Notes: generated by a model not told the origin, from the letters alone. 64,000 bases of DNA from Massilia sp. KIM (GCF_002007115.1 NZ_MVAD01000003.1:124001-188000), one strand, 5' to 3'. Numbered from the stretch's first letter, positions 25,121-34,477 are shown. Made by a program: numbers and translations.

Positions 25121-26245
25121 ATGGACATCTCCGACTTCATCTCCAGGAATATGGAGCAAATTCTCACTGAGTGGGAAGGATTCGCCGCAACTTTCGGGGC
25201 AGTGACCGACAACATGTCCAGCGATGATTTGCGCGACCACGCCAAGCAGATTCTCGAGTTCGTCATCAAGGATATCCAGACCGTGGAAACCCGCGACGAA
25301 CAGCACTCGAAATCACAGGGATTCAGCGTGAAACCAGCCGGCGACGAAACAGCGTCGTCGATGCATGGACGGCTGCGTTACGCAAGCGGTTTCACCCTGC
25401 TGCAGCTCATTGCCGAGTACCGCGCCTTGCGGGCAAGCGTACTCAAATTGTGGCGCGATGGCCGCGTCGACGTTTCGCTGGACAGCATGAACGACATTGC
25501 GCGGTTTAACGAGGCGATCGACCAATCGCTTGCCGAGGCAGCGGTCGCCTACTCGGACCGCCTGAACGAGACCCGCGAGACCTTCATCGCCATCCTCGGG
25601 CACGATCTCCGCAGTCCCCTGGCCGCGACGATGACGGCAGGCAGCTACCTGTCACGGCCCGGCGCTTTCGACGAGCGCACCGCGCTCATCGGCGTTCGTA
25701 TCAAGCGTAGCGCATCCAGCATGAACAGCATGGTCAATGACCTCCTGGGGCTGGCACGCACGCAGCTCGGCGGCGGCATTCCTATCCAGCGCACGCTGTG
25801 TGATCTGCTGGAGATGGGCCAGTGGGCGATCGATGACGCCAGCGCCTCGCATCCCCGGGCCGAGTTCACCCTCCACGCGCGCGGCGAACTGATCGGTTTG
25901 TTCGACCAGGAGCGCCTGCGGCAATTGTTGACCAATCTGGCCAATAACGCGGCCCAGTACGGCACACCTGGCAAGCCCATCATCGTTGAGCTCGCGGGTG
26001 AGGAAGACAAGGTATTGATCAGTGTCAGGAACGAAGGCCCGGTGATTCCCGAGGACGTGCTGCCCAGACTGTTTGATTCACTTGTACAACTTCCAGAGCA
26101 TCAAGATCACATCAGGCCACGCACCAGCCTTGGTCTCGGACTGTTCATTGCGAAACAGATTGCTATCGCACATGGTGGAGATATCGGCGTATCGTCCGAC
26201 CCAGTCGCGGGCACGGTGTTCACCGTAGAAGTGCCTCGGCATTGA
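25121..26245 (+). CDS. Sensor histidine kinase with RsbRD N-terminal domain
   Basis: A 374-residue soluble kinase. The N-terminal ~150 residues form an RsbRD-like all-helical sensor domain (SQGFSVKPAGDETASSMHGR, LIAEYRALRASVLKLW), followed by the H-box AILGHDLRSPLAATM (His161) and an ATPase domain (NLANNAAQYGTPG; SVRNEGPVIPED; LGLGLFIAKQIA). No membrane segment is present. No response regulator gene adjoins it, so it is an orphan kinase. Its codon use looks slightly less GC-biased than its neighbours. Confidence 0.87.
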   Translation: MDISDFISRNMEQILTEWEGFAATFGAVTDNMSSDDLRDHAKQILEFVIKDIQTVETRDEQHSKSQGFSVKPAGDETASSMHGRLRYASGFTLLQLIAEYRALRASVLKLWRDGRVDVSLDSMNDIARFNEAIDQSLAEAAVAYSDRLNETRETFIAILGHDLRSPLAATMTAGSYLSRPGAFDERTALIGVRIKRSASSMNSMVNDLLGLARTQLGGGIPIQRTLCDLLEMGQWAIDDASASHPRAEFTLHARGELIGLFDQERLRQLLTNLANNAAQYGTPGKPIIVELAGEEDKVLISVRNEGPVIPEDVLPRLFDSLVQLPEHQDHIRPRTSLGLGLFIAKQIAIAHGGDIGVSSDPVAGTVFTVEVPRH

Positions 26246-26303
26246 GCATGCATGGCGCCGTTCGCGCCGTCGATGCGCGCGGCCTTGAACTCCGGCCATC
26301 GAC

Positions 26304-26333
26304 CGCCGCTCCGGGCCCAGGCCCGGAACGGCG
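26304..26333. other. Strong hairpin between convergent genes
   Basis: Two 14-base arms (CGCCGCTCCGGGCC and GGCCCGGAACGGCG) pair with one mismatch. It sits between the 3' ends of the sensor kinase and the enoyl-CoA hydratase. Neither strand has a T-run after it, so it may protect or attenuate both transcripts but is not a classical terminator. Confidence 0.6.
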
Positions 26334-26341
26334 CCTCGCGC

Positions 26342-27121
26342 TCAGTCGAACTTGCTGAAATCCGGCTTGCGCTTCTCGAAGAAGGCGGTAAAGGCTTCCT
26401 TCGCCTCCGGTCCGAGCAGCATGGCGGCGAAGCGCTCGTTCTCGGCCGCGATGGCGGCGTTGATCGGCTCCGTGCGGGCGCGCTTCATCAGCGCCTTGGT
26501 GGTGCGGATCGATGCGGCCGGCAGGGCCACCAGCTTGGCGGCCTGCTGTTCGGCGAAGGCGCGCAGTTCGGCGGCCGGCAGCACGCGCGCCACCAGGCCC
26601 ATCTCGAAGGCTTCCTGGGCGCCGAAGGCTTCGCCCAGCAGCAGCTTCTCGGCGGCGCGCGGGTAGCCGGCCAGCTGCGACAGCAGCAGCGAGGAAGCGA
26701 ATTCAGGGCACAGGCCGAGCTGGGCGAAAGGCATCGAGAACTTGGCGTTGTCGGCGCAGTACACCAGGTCGCAGTGCATCAGCAGGGTGGTGCCGATGCC
26801 GATCGCGGCGCCGCTCACGGCGGCCACCACCGGCTTGGTCGAGCCGGACAGCGCGCGCATGAACTGGAACACCGGGCGGCTCTCGGCCGGCACGCCCGGC
26901 ACCGGGGCCGAGTTCTTCATGAAGTCGTCGAGGTCGTTCCCCGCGGTGAAGATTTCCGGCTTGCCGGCGATGAGGATGGCGCGCACCGCGCTGTCCTGCT
27001 CGGCGTCCAGCAGGGCGTCGGCCATCGCCTGGTACATCGCGCCGGTGATGGCGTTCTTGCGTTCGACGCGGTTGAATTCGATGCTCAGGATGCCGTTGGC
27101 TTTGTTGATCAGCATGTCCAT
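26342..27121 (-). CDS. Enoyl-CoA hydratase/isomerase family protein
   Basis: A 259-residue crotonase-fold enzyme. The CoA oxyanion residues lie in FTAGNDLDDF and in AAVSGAAIGIGTTLLMHCDL; the C-terminal helix ends KPDFSKFD. The first catalytic Glu position reads in the IGTTLLM segment without an obvious Glu, so isomerase-type activity is as likely as hydratase. Last gene of the beta-oxidation block, 130 bp after the thiolase; the gap contains a large inverted repeat. Confidence 0.85.
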   Translation of the reverse strand: MDMLINKANGILSIEFNRVERKNAITGAMYQAMADALLDAEQDSAVRAILIAGKPEIFTAGNDLDDFMKNSAPVPGVPAESRPVFQFMRALSGSTKPVVAAVSGAAIGIGTTLLMHCDLVYCADNAKFSMPFAQLGLCPEFASSLLLSQLAGYPRAAEKLLLGEAFGAQEAFEMGLVARVLPAAELRAFAEQQAAKLVALPAASIRTTKALMKRARTEPINAAIAAENERFAAMLLGPEAKEAFTAFFEKRKPDFSKFD

Positions 27122-27157
27122 GTTTCAGGGTCTCCGATGGTGCTTGGTCTGGATGGA

Positions 27158-27211
27158 CGCGTGGGCGGGACACCCGCCCATCCTCGGATGCGGAGGTATC
27201 CCGCCCACGCG
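27158..27211. repeat. Intercistronic inverted repeat with nested hairpin
   Basis: Perfect 13-bp arms CGCGTGGGCGGGA (27158-27170) and TCCCGCCCACGCG (27199-27211) enclose 28 bp that can form a smaller CCTC/GAGG stem. It lies between the thiolase stop and the enoyl-CoA hydratase start, so it could set mRNA stability or partial termination within the operon. Confidence 0.75.
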
Positions 27212-27251
27212 GTGATGCAGGACGGCTGCGCGAAGGCGCCGCCCGCGTCGA

Positions 27252-28448
27252 TTAAACGCGCTCGATGATGCCGGCCGCGCCCATGCCGGCGCCGACGCAC
27301 ATGGTCACCATGCCGTACTTCAGGTTGTTACGGCGCAGCGCGTGCACGACGGTCGCGGCGCGGATCGCGCCGGTCGCGCCCAGCGGGTGGCCGAGGGCGA
27401 TCGCGCCGCCCATCGGGTTGACCTTGCTGGTGTCCAGGCCCAGGTCGCGGATCACGGCCAGCGCCTGCGCGGCGAAGGCTTCGTTCAGCTCGATCCAGTC
27501 CAGCTGGTCCTGGGTGATGCCGGCGGCGGCCAGGGCGGCCGGGATCGCGACCTTGGGACCGATGCCCATGATCTCCGGCGGCACGCCGCGCACGGCGAAG
27601 GAGGAGAACTTGGCCAGCGGGGTCAGGTTGTGCTCCTTCAGGATCTTCTCGCTGACCACGATCAGCGCGCCGGCGCCGTCCGACATCTGCGAGGAGGTGG
27701 CGGCGGTGACCGAACCCTTGGCCGCGAACACCGGCTTGAGCTTGGCCATCGATTCGAGCGAGGCGTCGGCGCGCGGGCCTTCGTCCAGGTCGACGGTGCG
27801 GCGCTTGACGCTGATTTCGCCGGTCTTGAGGTCAGGCGTGCGGGTGACGACTTCGACCGGGGTGATCTCGTCCTTGAACCAGCCGGCCTGCTGGGCGGCG
27901 ATGGCGCGGCGGTGCGACTCCAGGCCGAAGGCGTCCTGGTCTTCGCGCGACACCTTCCACTGCTCGGCGACCTTCTCGGCGGTCAGGCCCATGCCGTAGG
28001 CCAGGCCCACGTTCTCGTCCTTGAAGGTCTCCATGTTGATCGACGGGTGATGGCCCATCATCGGGACCATCGACATCGACTCGACGCCGCCGGCGATCAT
28101 CACGTCGGCTTCGCCCACGCGGATGCGGTCGGCCGCCATGGCCAGGGCGGTGATGCCCGAGGCGCAGTAGCGGTTGACGGTGACGCCGCCGACGGTGTTC
28201 GGCAGGCCCGCCAGCACCACCGCGTTACGCGCCACGTTGAAGCCCTGCTCCGCTTCCGGGAAGGAGCAGCCGACGATGGCGTCGACGATCAGGGCCGGGT
28301 CCAGGTTCGGCACGGCGGCCATGGCGCCGCGGATCGCGTGCACCAGCAGGTCGTCCGGACGGGTCTTGTTGAAGAAGCCGCGCGGCGCCTTGCCGATCGG
28401 GGTGCGGGTCGCTGCGACGATGTATGCGTCTTGAAGTTGTTTGCTCAT
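27252..28448 (-). CDS. fadA: Acetyl-CoA C-acyltransferase (3-ketoacyl-CoA thiolase)
   Basis: A 398-residue thiolase that cleaves 3-ketoacyl-CoA with CoA in the last step of beta-oxidation. Nucleophile Cys95 in NRYCASGITALAMA, the His motif ALGHPLGATGA and the second catalytic Cys in CVGAGMGAAGI are all intact. It is 38 bp after the FadB-like gene in the same operon, and the two probably form the trifunctional complex. Assigned to the FadA/FadI group rather than biosynthetic PhaA because of this context. Confidence 0.92.
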   Translation of the reverse strand: MSKQLQDAYIVAATRTPIGKAPRGFFNKTRPDDLLVHAIRGAMAAVPNLDPALIVDAIVGCSFPEAEQGFNVARNAVVLAGLPNTVGGVTVNRYCASGITALAMAADRIRVGEADVMIAGGVESMSMVPMMGHHPSINMETFKDENVGLAYGMGLTAEKVAEQWKVSREDQDAFGLESHRRAIAAQQAGWFKDEITPVEVVTRTPDLKTGEISVKRRTVDLDEGPRADASLESMAKLKPVFAAKGSVTAATSSQMSDGAGALIVVSEKILKEHNLTPLAKFSSFAVRGVPPEIMGIGPKVAIPAALAAAGITQDQLDWIELNEAFAAQALAVIRDLGLDTSKVNPMGGAIALGHPLGATGAIRAATVVHALRRNNLKYGMVTMCVGAGMGAAGIIERV

Positions 28449-28486
28449 GATTTGTCGTCCTGTTCGTTCGGCGCTCAGTCGCCCGA

Positions 28487-30883
28487 TTAATTACGCACCG
28501 GCTTACCGTTCTGCATCATGCCCATGATGCGTTCCTGGGTCTTCGGATTGCTCAGCAGCGAGATGAAGGCCTTGCGTTCCATGTCGAGCAGCCACTGCTC
28601 GGTCACCACGCTGCCCTGGTCGATGTCGCCGCCGGTCACGATCTCGGCGATGGTGTCGCCCAGGTGGTAGTCGTAGGCCGAGATGAAGCCGCCGTCGCGC
28701 ATATTGACCAGCTGGCCGCGGATGGTCGCCCAGCCGTAGCGGCCGGTGACCGGCACGGTGCGGCGCGCCGGAGCGCGGTAGCCGGCGTCGAACATGGCGC
28801 GCGCGGTGGTCTTGGCCACGTGCAGCAGTTCATACGGGTTGAAGACGATGACGTCGTCGTCCTTCAGGTAGCCCATGGCCTTGGCTTCCAGGGCCGACTT
28901 CGACACCTGCGCGGTGGCCGCGTTGGTGAAGCCGGTCTTCAGGAATTGCAGGATGTCGTTGCCCTTGGCTTCATTGGCGGCACGCAGCGCCGCTTCCTTC
29001 AGGCCGCCGCCGGCCGGCACCAGGCCGACGCCGACTTCGACCAGGCCGATGTAGGACTCGATCGAGGCCACGCGCTTGGACGCGTGCAGCGCCAGCTCGC
29101 AGCCGCCGCCCAGGGCCAGGCCGGCGACCGCCGCCACCACCGGGATGTTCGAGTACTTCATGGCCATGAAGGTGTCCTGGAGCTCGCGCACCATCGGTTC
29201 CATGGCCTTGGCGCCGCCCATCATGAAGGCCGGCAGGGCCGACTGCAGGTCGGCGCCGGCCGAGAAGGCGCCGCCTTCGGCCGCGTCGGTGTTCCAGATC
29301 ACCAGGCCCTTGTAGCCTTTTTCGGCTTCCGCCAGGCCGCGCTGGATGCCCTTCACCACGCCTTCGCCGATGACGTGCATCTTGGTCTTGAGCGAGATGA
29401 CCAGCACTTCGTCATCCGAGTGCCACAGGCGCACCGAGTCGTCCTCGAACACGGTGGTGCCGAAGGTCTTCGGATCGACGGTGGTGGCGCCCACCACCGG
29501 GGCGCGGAACTGCTGGCGCTTGTACACCGGCAGGTCGGACGCCGGGACATAGGTCTTGCGCGAAGCGGACCACGAGCCTTCCGGGGTGTGCACGCCCTTC
29601 TCGGCGACCGGGGCCTCGAAGACCCAGCTCGGCAGCGGCGCATTGCACAGGGCCTTGCCGGCCTCGATGTCTTCCTTCACCCACTGGGCGATGGTGGTCC
29701 AGCCGGCGGCCTGCCAGGTCTCGAACGGGCCGACGCTCCAGCCGAAGCCCCAGCGCATCGCGAAGTCGACGTCGCGCGCGTTGTCGGCGATGGAGTCGAG
29801 GTGGAAGGCGATGTAGTGGAAGGCGTCGCGGAAGATCGCCCACAGGAACTGGGCCTGCGGGTTGGTCGATTCGCGCATGGCCTTGAACTTCTTGACCGGG
29901 TCCTTTTCCTTCAGGATGCGGCCGACGATGTCGGCGGCCTTGGCGCCGCTCGGGACGTATTCGCCGCTGGCGAAGTCAAGGCGCTGGATCTCCTTGCCGA
30001 CCTTCTTGTAGAAGCCGGCGCCGGTCTTCTGGCCCAGGGCGCCCTTCTCGATCAGCTTGGCCAGCACCGCCGGGGTCTTGTACAGGCTGAAGAAGGGATC
30101 GTCCTGCAGGGTGTCCTGCATGGTCTTGATCACGTGGCCCATGGTGTCCAGGCCCACGACGTCGGCGGTGCGGAAGGTGCCCGACTTGGCGCGGCCCAGC
30201 TTGGCGCCGGTCAGGTCGTCGACCACGTCCACGGACAGGCCGAACTGCTCGGCTTCATGGATGGTGGCCAGCATGCCGAAGATGCCGACGCGGTTGGCGA
30301 TGAAGTTCGGGGTGTCCTTGGCGCGCACCACGCCCTTGCCCAGGGTCGAGGTCAGGAAGGTTTCGAGCTGGTCGAGGATTTCCGGACGGGTGGCCGCGGT
30401 CGGGATCAGTTCGACCAGGTGCATGTAGCGCGGCGGGTTGAAGAAGTGCACGCCGCAGAAGCGCGACTTGAGCTCGGCGTCGAAGCCTTCGGCCAGCTTG
30501 TTGATCGACAGGCCCGAGGTGTTCGAGGCGAAGATGGCGTTCGCGCCGATGTGGGGAGCGACCTTCTTGTACAGGTCGTGCTTCCAGTCCATGCGCTCCG
30601 CGATGGCTTCGATGATCAGGTCGCAGCCGGCCAGGACGTCGAGGTTGTCCTCGTAGTTGGCCACTTCGATCAGGGCCGCGTCGTCCTTGTTGCCCAGCGG
30701 GGCCGGCGACAGCTTCTTGAGGTTCTCGATGGCTTTCAGGACGATGCCGTTCTTGTTGCCTTCCTTGGCAGGCAGGTCGAACAGCACGACCGGGACCTTG
30801 GCGTTCACGCAGTGCGCGGCGATCTGCGCGCCCATCACGCCGGCGCCCAGCACGGCGACTTTCTTGACGATGAAATTGGACAT
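28487..30883 (-). CDS. 3-hydroxyacyl-CoA dehydrogenase / enoyl-CoA hydratase fusion
   Basis: A 798-residue bifunctional beta-oxidation enzyme. The order is dehydrogenase first (NAD motif AVLGAGVMGAQIAAHCV at residues 8-24; FNPPRYMHLVELI with the catalytic region, two C-terminal helical repeats) and crotonase domain last (VAGLALGGGCELALHASKR near residue 600). This is the order of Bacillus FadN and of many betaproteobacterial proteins, opposite to E. coli FadB. The ATG at 30883 opens MSNFIVKKV; upstream in-frame sequence runs through a REP-like repeat and is not coding. Confidence 0.92.
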   Translation of the reverse strand: MSNFIVKKVAVLGAGVMGAQIAAHCVNAKVPVVLFDLPAKEGNKNGIVLKAIENLKKLSPAPLGNKDDAALIEVANYEDNLDVLAGCDLIIEAIAERMDWKHDLYKKVAPHIGANAIFASNTSGLSINKLAEGFDAELKSRFCGVHFFNPPRYMHLVELIPTAATRPEILDQLETFLTSTLGKGVVRAKDTPNFIANRVGIFGMLATIHEAEQFGLSVDVVDDLTGAKLGRAKSGTFRTADVVGLDTMGHVIKTMQDTLQDDPFFSLYKTPAVLAKLIEKGALGQKTGAGFYKKVGKEIQRLDFASGEYVPSGAKAADIVGRILKEKDPVKKFKAMRESTNPQAQFLWAIFRDAFHYIAFHLDSIADNARDVDFAMRWGFGWSVGPFETWQAAGWTTIAQWVKEDIEAGKALCNAPLPSWVFEAPVAEKGVHTPEGSWSASRKTYVPASDLPVYKRQQFRAPVVGATTVDPKTFGTTVFEDDSVRLWHSDDEVLVISLKTKMHVIGEGVVKGIQRGLAEAEKGYKGLVIWNTDAAEGGAFSAGADLQSALPAFMMGGAKAMEPMVRELQDTFMAMKYSNIPVVAAVAGLALGGGCELALHASKRVASIESYIGLVEVGVGLVPAGGGLKEAALRAANEAKGNDILQFLKTGFTNAATAQVSKSALEAKAMGYLKDDDVIVFNPYELLHVAKTTARAMFDAGYRAPARRTVPVTGRYGWATIRGQLVNMRDGGFISAYDYHLGDTIAEIVTGGDIDQGSVVTEQWLLDMERKAFISLLSNPKTQERIMGMMQNGKPVRN

Positions 30884-30918
30884 TTCTAATTCCTTGTTAG
30901 TACCCGCGCCGTTTGCTC

Positions 30919-31006
30919 CGTCGTCCCCGCGAAGGCGGGGACCCAAGTTTGCTGGCGATGCCACAGTGCATGCAGAACTTGGATCCCCGCCTGCGCGGGG
31001 ATGACG
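30919..31006. repeat. REP-like inverted repeat pair inside the beta-oxidation block
   Basis: Two elements in opposite orientation (30919-30950 and 30976-31006) carry the stem TCCCCGC/GCGGGGA and flank CCAAGTT. The stem is C/G-substituted relative to the copies at 3378, with pairing kept. They lie between the acyl-CoA dehydrogenase and the FadB-like gene and may decouple their expression. Confidence 0.85.
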
Positions 31007-31069
31007 TTGGGGAACCGTAGATGGGGTCCCGGGGCTGCGGGTGTCGGTTAAGTAGCTACGTGACGGTCG

Positions 31070-32860
31070 TTAGAACAGATCCGCATCCAGCGCCAGCAGA
31101 TTCGCCGAACCCGAACGGGCCTGGCGGATCAGCATCGCCGTTTCCGGGTACAGGCGGGCGAAGTAGAAGCGCGCGGTGTGCAGCTTCGCTTCGTAGAACT
31201 TGTCGCCCGAATCCTTCTTGGCCAGCGCGATCTTCGCCATCTGGGCGAAGAAGTAGCTGAACACCAGGTGGCCCACGACGCGCAGGTAAGGCACGGCGGC
31301 CGCGCCCACTTCGTCCTGGTTCTGGAAGGCCTTCATGCCGATTTCCATGGTCAGCTTGGTGACCTTCTCGCCCAGCTCGCCCAGCGGGGTCACGAACTCG
31401 GACAGCGATTCGTCCAGGCCGTTCTCTTCCACGAAGGACTTGATCTTCTCGCCGAAGGCGCGCAGCTTGGCGCCGTTGTCCATCAGGATCTTACGGCCCA
31501 GCAGGTCCAGCGACTGCACGGTGTTGGTGCCTTCGTAGATCATGTTGATGCGGGCGTCGCGCACGTACTGCTCCATGCCCCACTCGCTGATGTAGCCGTG
31601 GCCGCCGTAGACCTGCATGGCTTCCGAGGTGGCGATCCAGCCGTTGTCGGTGATGAAGGCCTTGACGATCGGGGTCAGCAGCGCGACTTCGCCGGCGGCT
31701 TCCTTGCGCACTTCCTCGTCCGGGTGGTTCAGTTCGCGGTCGATCTGCAGCGCCACGTAGGAAGTCAGGGCGCGCGCGCCTTCGGCGTAGGCCTTGGCGG
31801 TCAGCAGCATGCGGCGCACGTCCGGGTGCACGATGATCGGGTCGGCCGGCTTGTCCGGGGCCTTCGGGCCCGACAGGCTGCGCATCTGGATGCGTTCCTT
31901 GGCGTACACCAGCGCGTTCTGGTAGGCCACTTCGGTCAGGCCCAGCGACTGCATGCCCACGCCCAGACGGGCGGCGTTCATGAACACGAACATCGCCTGC
32001 AGGCCCTTGTGCGGCTGGCCGATCAGGGTGCCGATCGCGCCGTCCAGGTTCATCTGGCAGGTGGCGTTGCCGTGGATGCCCATCTTCTCTTCGATCGCGC
32101 CGCAGGTGATGCCGTTGCGCGCGCCGATCGAGCCGTCCGGGTTCGGCAGGAACTTCGGCACCAGGAACAGCGAGATGCCTTTCGAGCCTTCCGGCGCGTC
32201 CGGCAGGCGGGCCAGCACCAGGTGGACGATGTTTTCCGACATGTCGTGCTCGCCGGCCGAGATGAAGATCTTGGAGCCGGTGATGCTGTAGGTGCCGTCG
32301 GCCTGCGGTTCGGCCTTGGTGCGCAGCAGGCCCAGGTCGGTGCCGCAGTGGGCTTCGGTCAGGCACATGGTGCCGGTCCACTCGCCCGAGACCAGCTTGG
32401 GCAGGTAGAACTTCTTCTGGTCTTCGGTGCCGTGCTCCTTCAGGCACTCGTAGGCGCCGTGCGACAGGCCGGGGTACATGGTCCAGGCCTGGTTCGACGA
32501 GTTCAGCATCTCGTAGAAGGAGTTGTTCAGGGTGACCGGCAGGCCCTGGCCGCCGTATTCAGGGTCGCAGGCCAGCGCCGCCCAGCCGCCTTCCACGTAC
32601 TGCTTGTACGCTTCCTTGAAGCCCTTCGGCGTGGTGACGCTCTTGCTGGCCGCGTCGTAGTGGCAGCCTTCGCGGTCGCCGGAGTGGTTCAGCGGGAACA
32701 GGACTTCCTGCGTGAATTTCGCGCCTTCTTCCAGCACCTGGTTGATGATGTCGGCATCGATCTCCTGGTAAGCGGGAAGGTTCTTGAATTCGTCGGTGAC
32801 GTTGAGGAATTCGTGCAGAACGAACTGCATATCCCGAATTGGCGCGACGTACTGACCCAT
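31070..32860 (-). CDS. Acyl-CoA dehydrogenase (C-terminal-extended type)
   Basis: A 596-residue FAD acyl-CoA dehydrogenase catalysing the first step of beta-oxidation. The N-terminal helical domain, middle FAD-binding segment (MCLTEAHCGTDLGLLRTKAE; ITGSKIFISAGEHD) and the catalytic Glu region INMIYEGTNTVQSLDLLGRK are present. The extra C-terminal domain (~residues 470-596) matches the group with an acyl-CoA dehydrogenase C-terminal extension, common in Burkholderiales. First enzyme gene after the TetR regulator. Confidence 0.93.
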   Translation of the reverse strand: MGQYVAPIRDMQFVLHEFLNVTDEFKNLPAYQEIDADIINQVLEEGAKFTQEVLFPLNHSGDREGCHYDAASKSVTTPKGFKEAYKQYVEGGWAALACDPEYGGQGLPVTLNNSFYEMLNSSNQAWTMYPGLSHGAYECLKEHGTEDQKKFYLPKLVSGEWTGTMCLTEAHCGTDLGLLRTKAEPQADGTYSITGSKIFISAGEHDMSENIVHLVLARLPDAPEGSKGISLFLVPKFLPNPDGSIGARNGITCGAIEEKMGIHGNATCQMNLDGAIGTLIGQPHKGLQAMFVFMNAARLGVGMQSLGLTEVAYQNALVYAKERIQMRSLSGPKAPDKPADPIIVHPDVRRMLLTAKAYAEGARALTSYVALQIDRELNHPDEEVRKEAAGEVALLTPIVKAFITDNGWIATSEAMQVYGGHGYISEWGMEQYVRDARINMIYEGTNTVQSLDLLGRKILMDNGAKLRAFGEKIKSFVEENGLDESLSEFVTPLGELGEKVTKLTMEIGMKAFQNQDEVGAAAVPYLRVVGHLVFSYFFAQMAKIALAKKDSGDKFYEAKLHTARFYFARLYPETAMLIRQARSGSANLLALDADLF

Positions 32861-32902
32861 GGTTTTCTCCTGACGAAGGTAAAGATGTGGAAGACAGGCG
32901 GT

Positions 32903-33523
32903 TCAGGCCGCCTGCATGCCCGGTTGTTGTTGGTTGGGATTACGGTAATTCTCGATCAGACGGTCGAAGCCGGCGCGGGCGCGTTCGACCGAGCCCGGCA
33001 TGCGCAGGAAGCGGGCGTCGTGGTGCAGGGCCAGGATCAGGCCGTACATCTCGTACACCAGCTGCTGGGCGTCTGTATCCGGGTGCAGGTGGCCGACCTC
33101 GATCGCCTGGCGCACGCAGCGCAGCAGCGCGTTCTGCCAGGCCATGACCATCGAGACCAGCTGGTCGCGGATCGGGCCCGGGCGGTCGTCGTACTCGACC
33201 GCGCCGCTGATGTAGATGCAGCCCGAGGCGATCTCGACCGACACGCGCTTGATCCAGCGAGCGAACATGGCCACCAGGCGCGGCAGGCCGCGCGGCTCCT
33301 TGATACTCGGGAAGAAGACTTCCTGCTCGAAGCGGTGGTGGTAGAGCTTGACCACTTCGAGCTGCAGGTCTTCGCGCGAGCCGAAGTGCGCGAACACGCC
33401 GGACTTGCTCATGTTCATGCGGTCGGCCAGCAGGCCGATGGTCAGGCCCTCGAGGCCGTTGCGGCTTGCGAGCTCGAGCGCGACGTCCAGAATCGCTGCC
33501 CGCGTCTGCTCGCCCTTGCGCAT
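32903..33523 (-). CDS. TetR-family regulator of the fatty-acid degradation genes
   Basis: A 206-residue TetR repressor: N-terminal helix-turn-helix IGLLADRMNMSKSGVFAHF and a ligand-binding domain with C-terminal helices typical of acyl-CoA responsive members. It lies 42 bp before the acyl-CoA dehydrogenase on the same strand, so it probably represses the whole operon including itself and is released by acyl-CoAs. The effector is inferred from context only. Confidence 0.88.
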   Translation of the reverse strand: MRKGEQTRAAILDVALELASRNGLEGLTIGLLADRMNMSKSGVFAHFGSREDLQLEVVKLYHHRFEQEVFFPSIKEPRGLPRLVAMFARWIKRVSVEIASGCIYISGAVEYDDRPGPIRDQLVSMVMAWQNALLRCVRQAIEVGHLHPDTDAQQLVYEMYGLILALHHDARFLRMPGSVERARAGFDRLIENYRNPNQQQPGMQAA

Positions 33524-33569
33524 GTATTTGGCTGAAGTACTGATAGCTGCCCCTGAATCGAAAAAATCC

Positions 33570-33608
33570 GAACGCTCGTACTATTATCTATCAAGCGTGG
33601 AATGTCAA
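33570..33608 (-). promoter_or_regulatory. Promoter and possible TetR operator
   Basis: On the minus strand TTGACA (33603-33608) is followed by an AT-rich -10 region (TAATAG after 16 bp; GATAAT also possible). Just downstream is an imperfect inverted repeat GAACG-CT-CGTAC (33570-33581), which fits the AACG-NN-CGTT type of operator used by fatty-acid TetR repressors. The repressor start codon is at 33523. Confidence 0.5.
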
Positions 33609-33814
33609 ACGGGAACTTAGAGGCGAAATTCTATTGATGCAAAACAACAGTCGGCGCTGAGGAAACGCCGTGAGGCTGGGGGCCGGGTCTCGGGAAATGC
33701 GGGGACGGCGGCTTGTTGTTTCAGCTATAAAGGTAACCCATTTTGGGGCGTTTGGGGGAGGAAGTACGAACGTTTGTGTGGATTCTTAAAGGTAGCGCTG
33801 GTTCCGCAGTCCCG

Positions 33815-34057
33815 CGCCCCAAACACCGTCATCCCCGGCATTGGCATCTCCCTCGCCGAGGACCCGAGTTGCTTGACAAACCAGCAGCGTCAAACGTCAT
33901 CGCGCGCCCAAAAAAACCAGCTGCGTCAAACGTCAGTCCCACGCCCCAAAAACCGTCATCCCCGCGTAGGCGGGGATCCAAGTTCCTCAGCAAACCACTG
34001 AGTTAAACCTCAGTGGCGGCGCATCGAACTTGGGTTCCCGCCTCCGCGGGAACGACG
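33815..34057. repeat. Repeat-rich intergenic region
   Basis: The 560-bp gap between TetR and Hsp15 genes has no credible gene. It holds a 20-bp direct repeat ACCAGCxGCGTCAAACGTCA (33880 and 33914), a 23-bp repeat CGCCCCAAAxACCGTCATCC... (33815 and 33940), two oppositely oriented REP-like elements (33952-33984 with stem ATCCCCGC; 34027-34057 with stem TTCCCGC), and between them a perfect hairpin CCACTGAG-N6-CTCAGTGG (33995-34016). Confidence 0.8.
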
Positions 34058-34083
34058 TGCTGGAGCTACGGGCCAACCCGGGC

Positions 34084-34467
34084 TCACTCCCCCGCCCGCG
34101 TCAGCGCACGCCGGTCGCGCTTGGTCGGCCGTCCCTTGATATCGCTGCTCGGTTCCGGATACAGGCGCCGCGCCTCCTTGTCGTTCTCGCGCCGCTGGAT
34201 GCTCTCGTCGGTTTCGAAATACAGGGTGCGCGCCACCGGCGCCGGGCCGCGCGTGCCGGAAATCGCCGCCACGATCACTTCCCAACGGTCCGAGCCGTTG
34301 TCGATCAGGATCTTGTCGTTCACCTTCACCACCCGCGCCGGCTTCACCGGCTCGCCGCCGATGCGCACCCGGCCACGGTCGATGGCGTCGGTGGCCAGCG
34401 AGCGGGTCTTGAAAAAGCGCGCTGCCCACAGCCATTTGTCGAGTCGTACGTTATTTTCTTCCATCAT
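34084..34467 (-). CDS. hslR: RNA-binding S4 domain protein, Hsp15 (HslR) type
   Basis: A 127-residue heat-shock protein Hsp15 homologue; in E. coli it rescues 50S subunits carrying stalled nascent chains. The S4 alpha-L motif is VRLDKWLWAARFFKTRSLAT (about residues 7-26) followed by AIDRGRVRIGG, and the tail is basic (GRPTKRDRRALTRAGE). I use the ATG at 34467, with AGGAAAG before it; a second ATG follows directly. It begins 10 bp after clsB on the same strand. Confidence 0.9.
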   Translation of the reverse strand: MMEENNVRLDKWLWAARFFKTRSLATDAIDRGRVRIGGEPVKPARVVKVNDKILIDNGSDRWEVIVAAISGTRGPAPVARTLYFETDESIQRRENDKEARRLYPEPSSDIKGRPTKRDRRALTRAGE

Positions 34468-34477
34468 TCTTTCCTGT

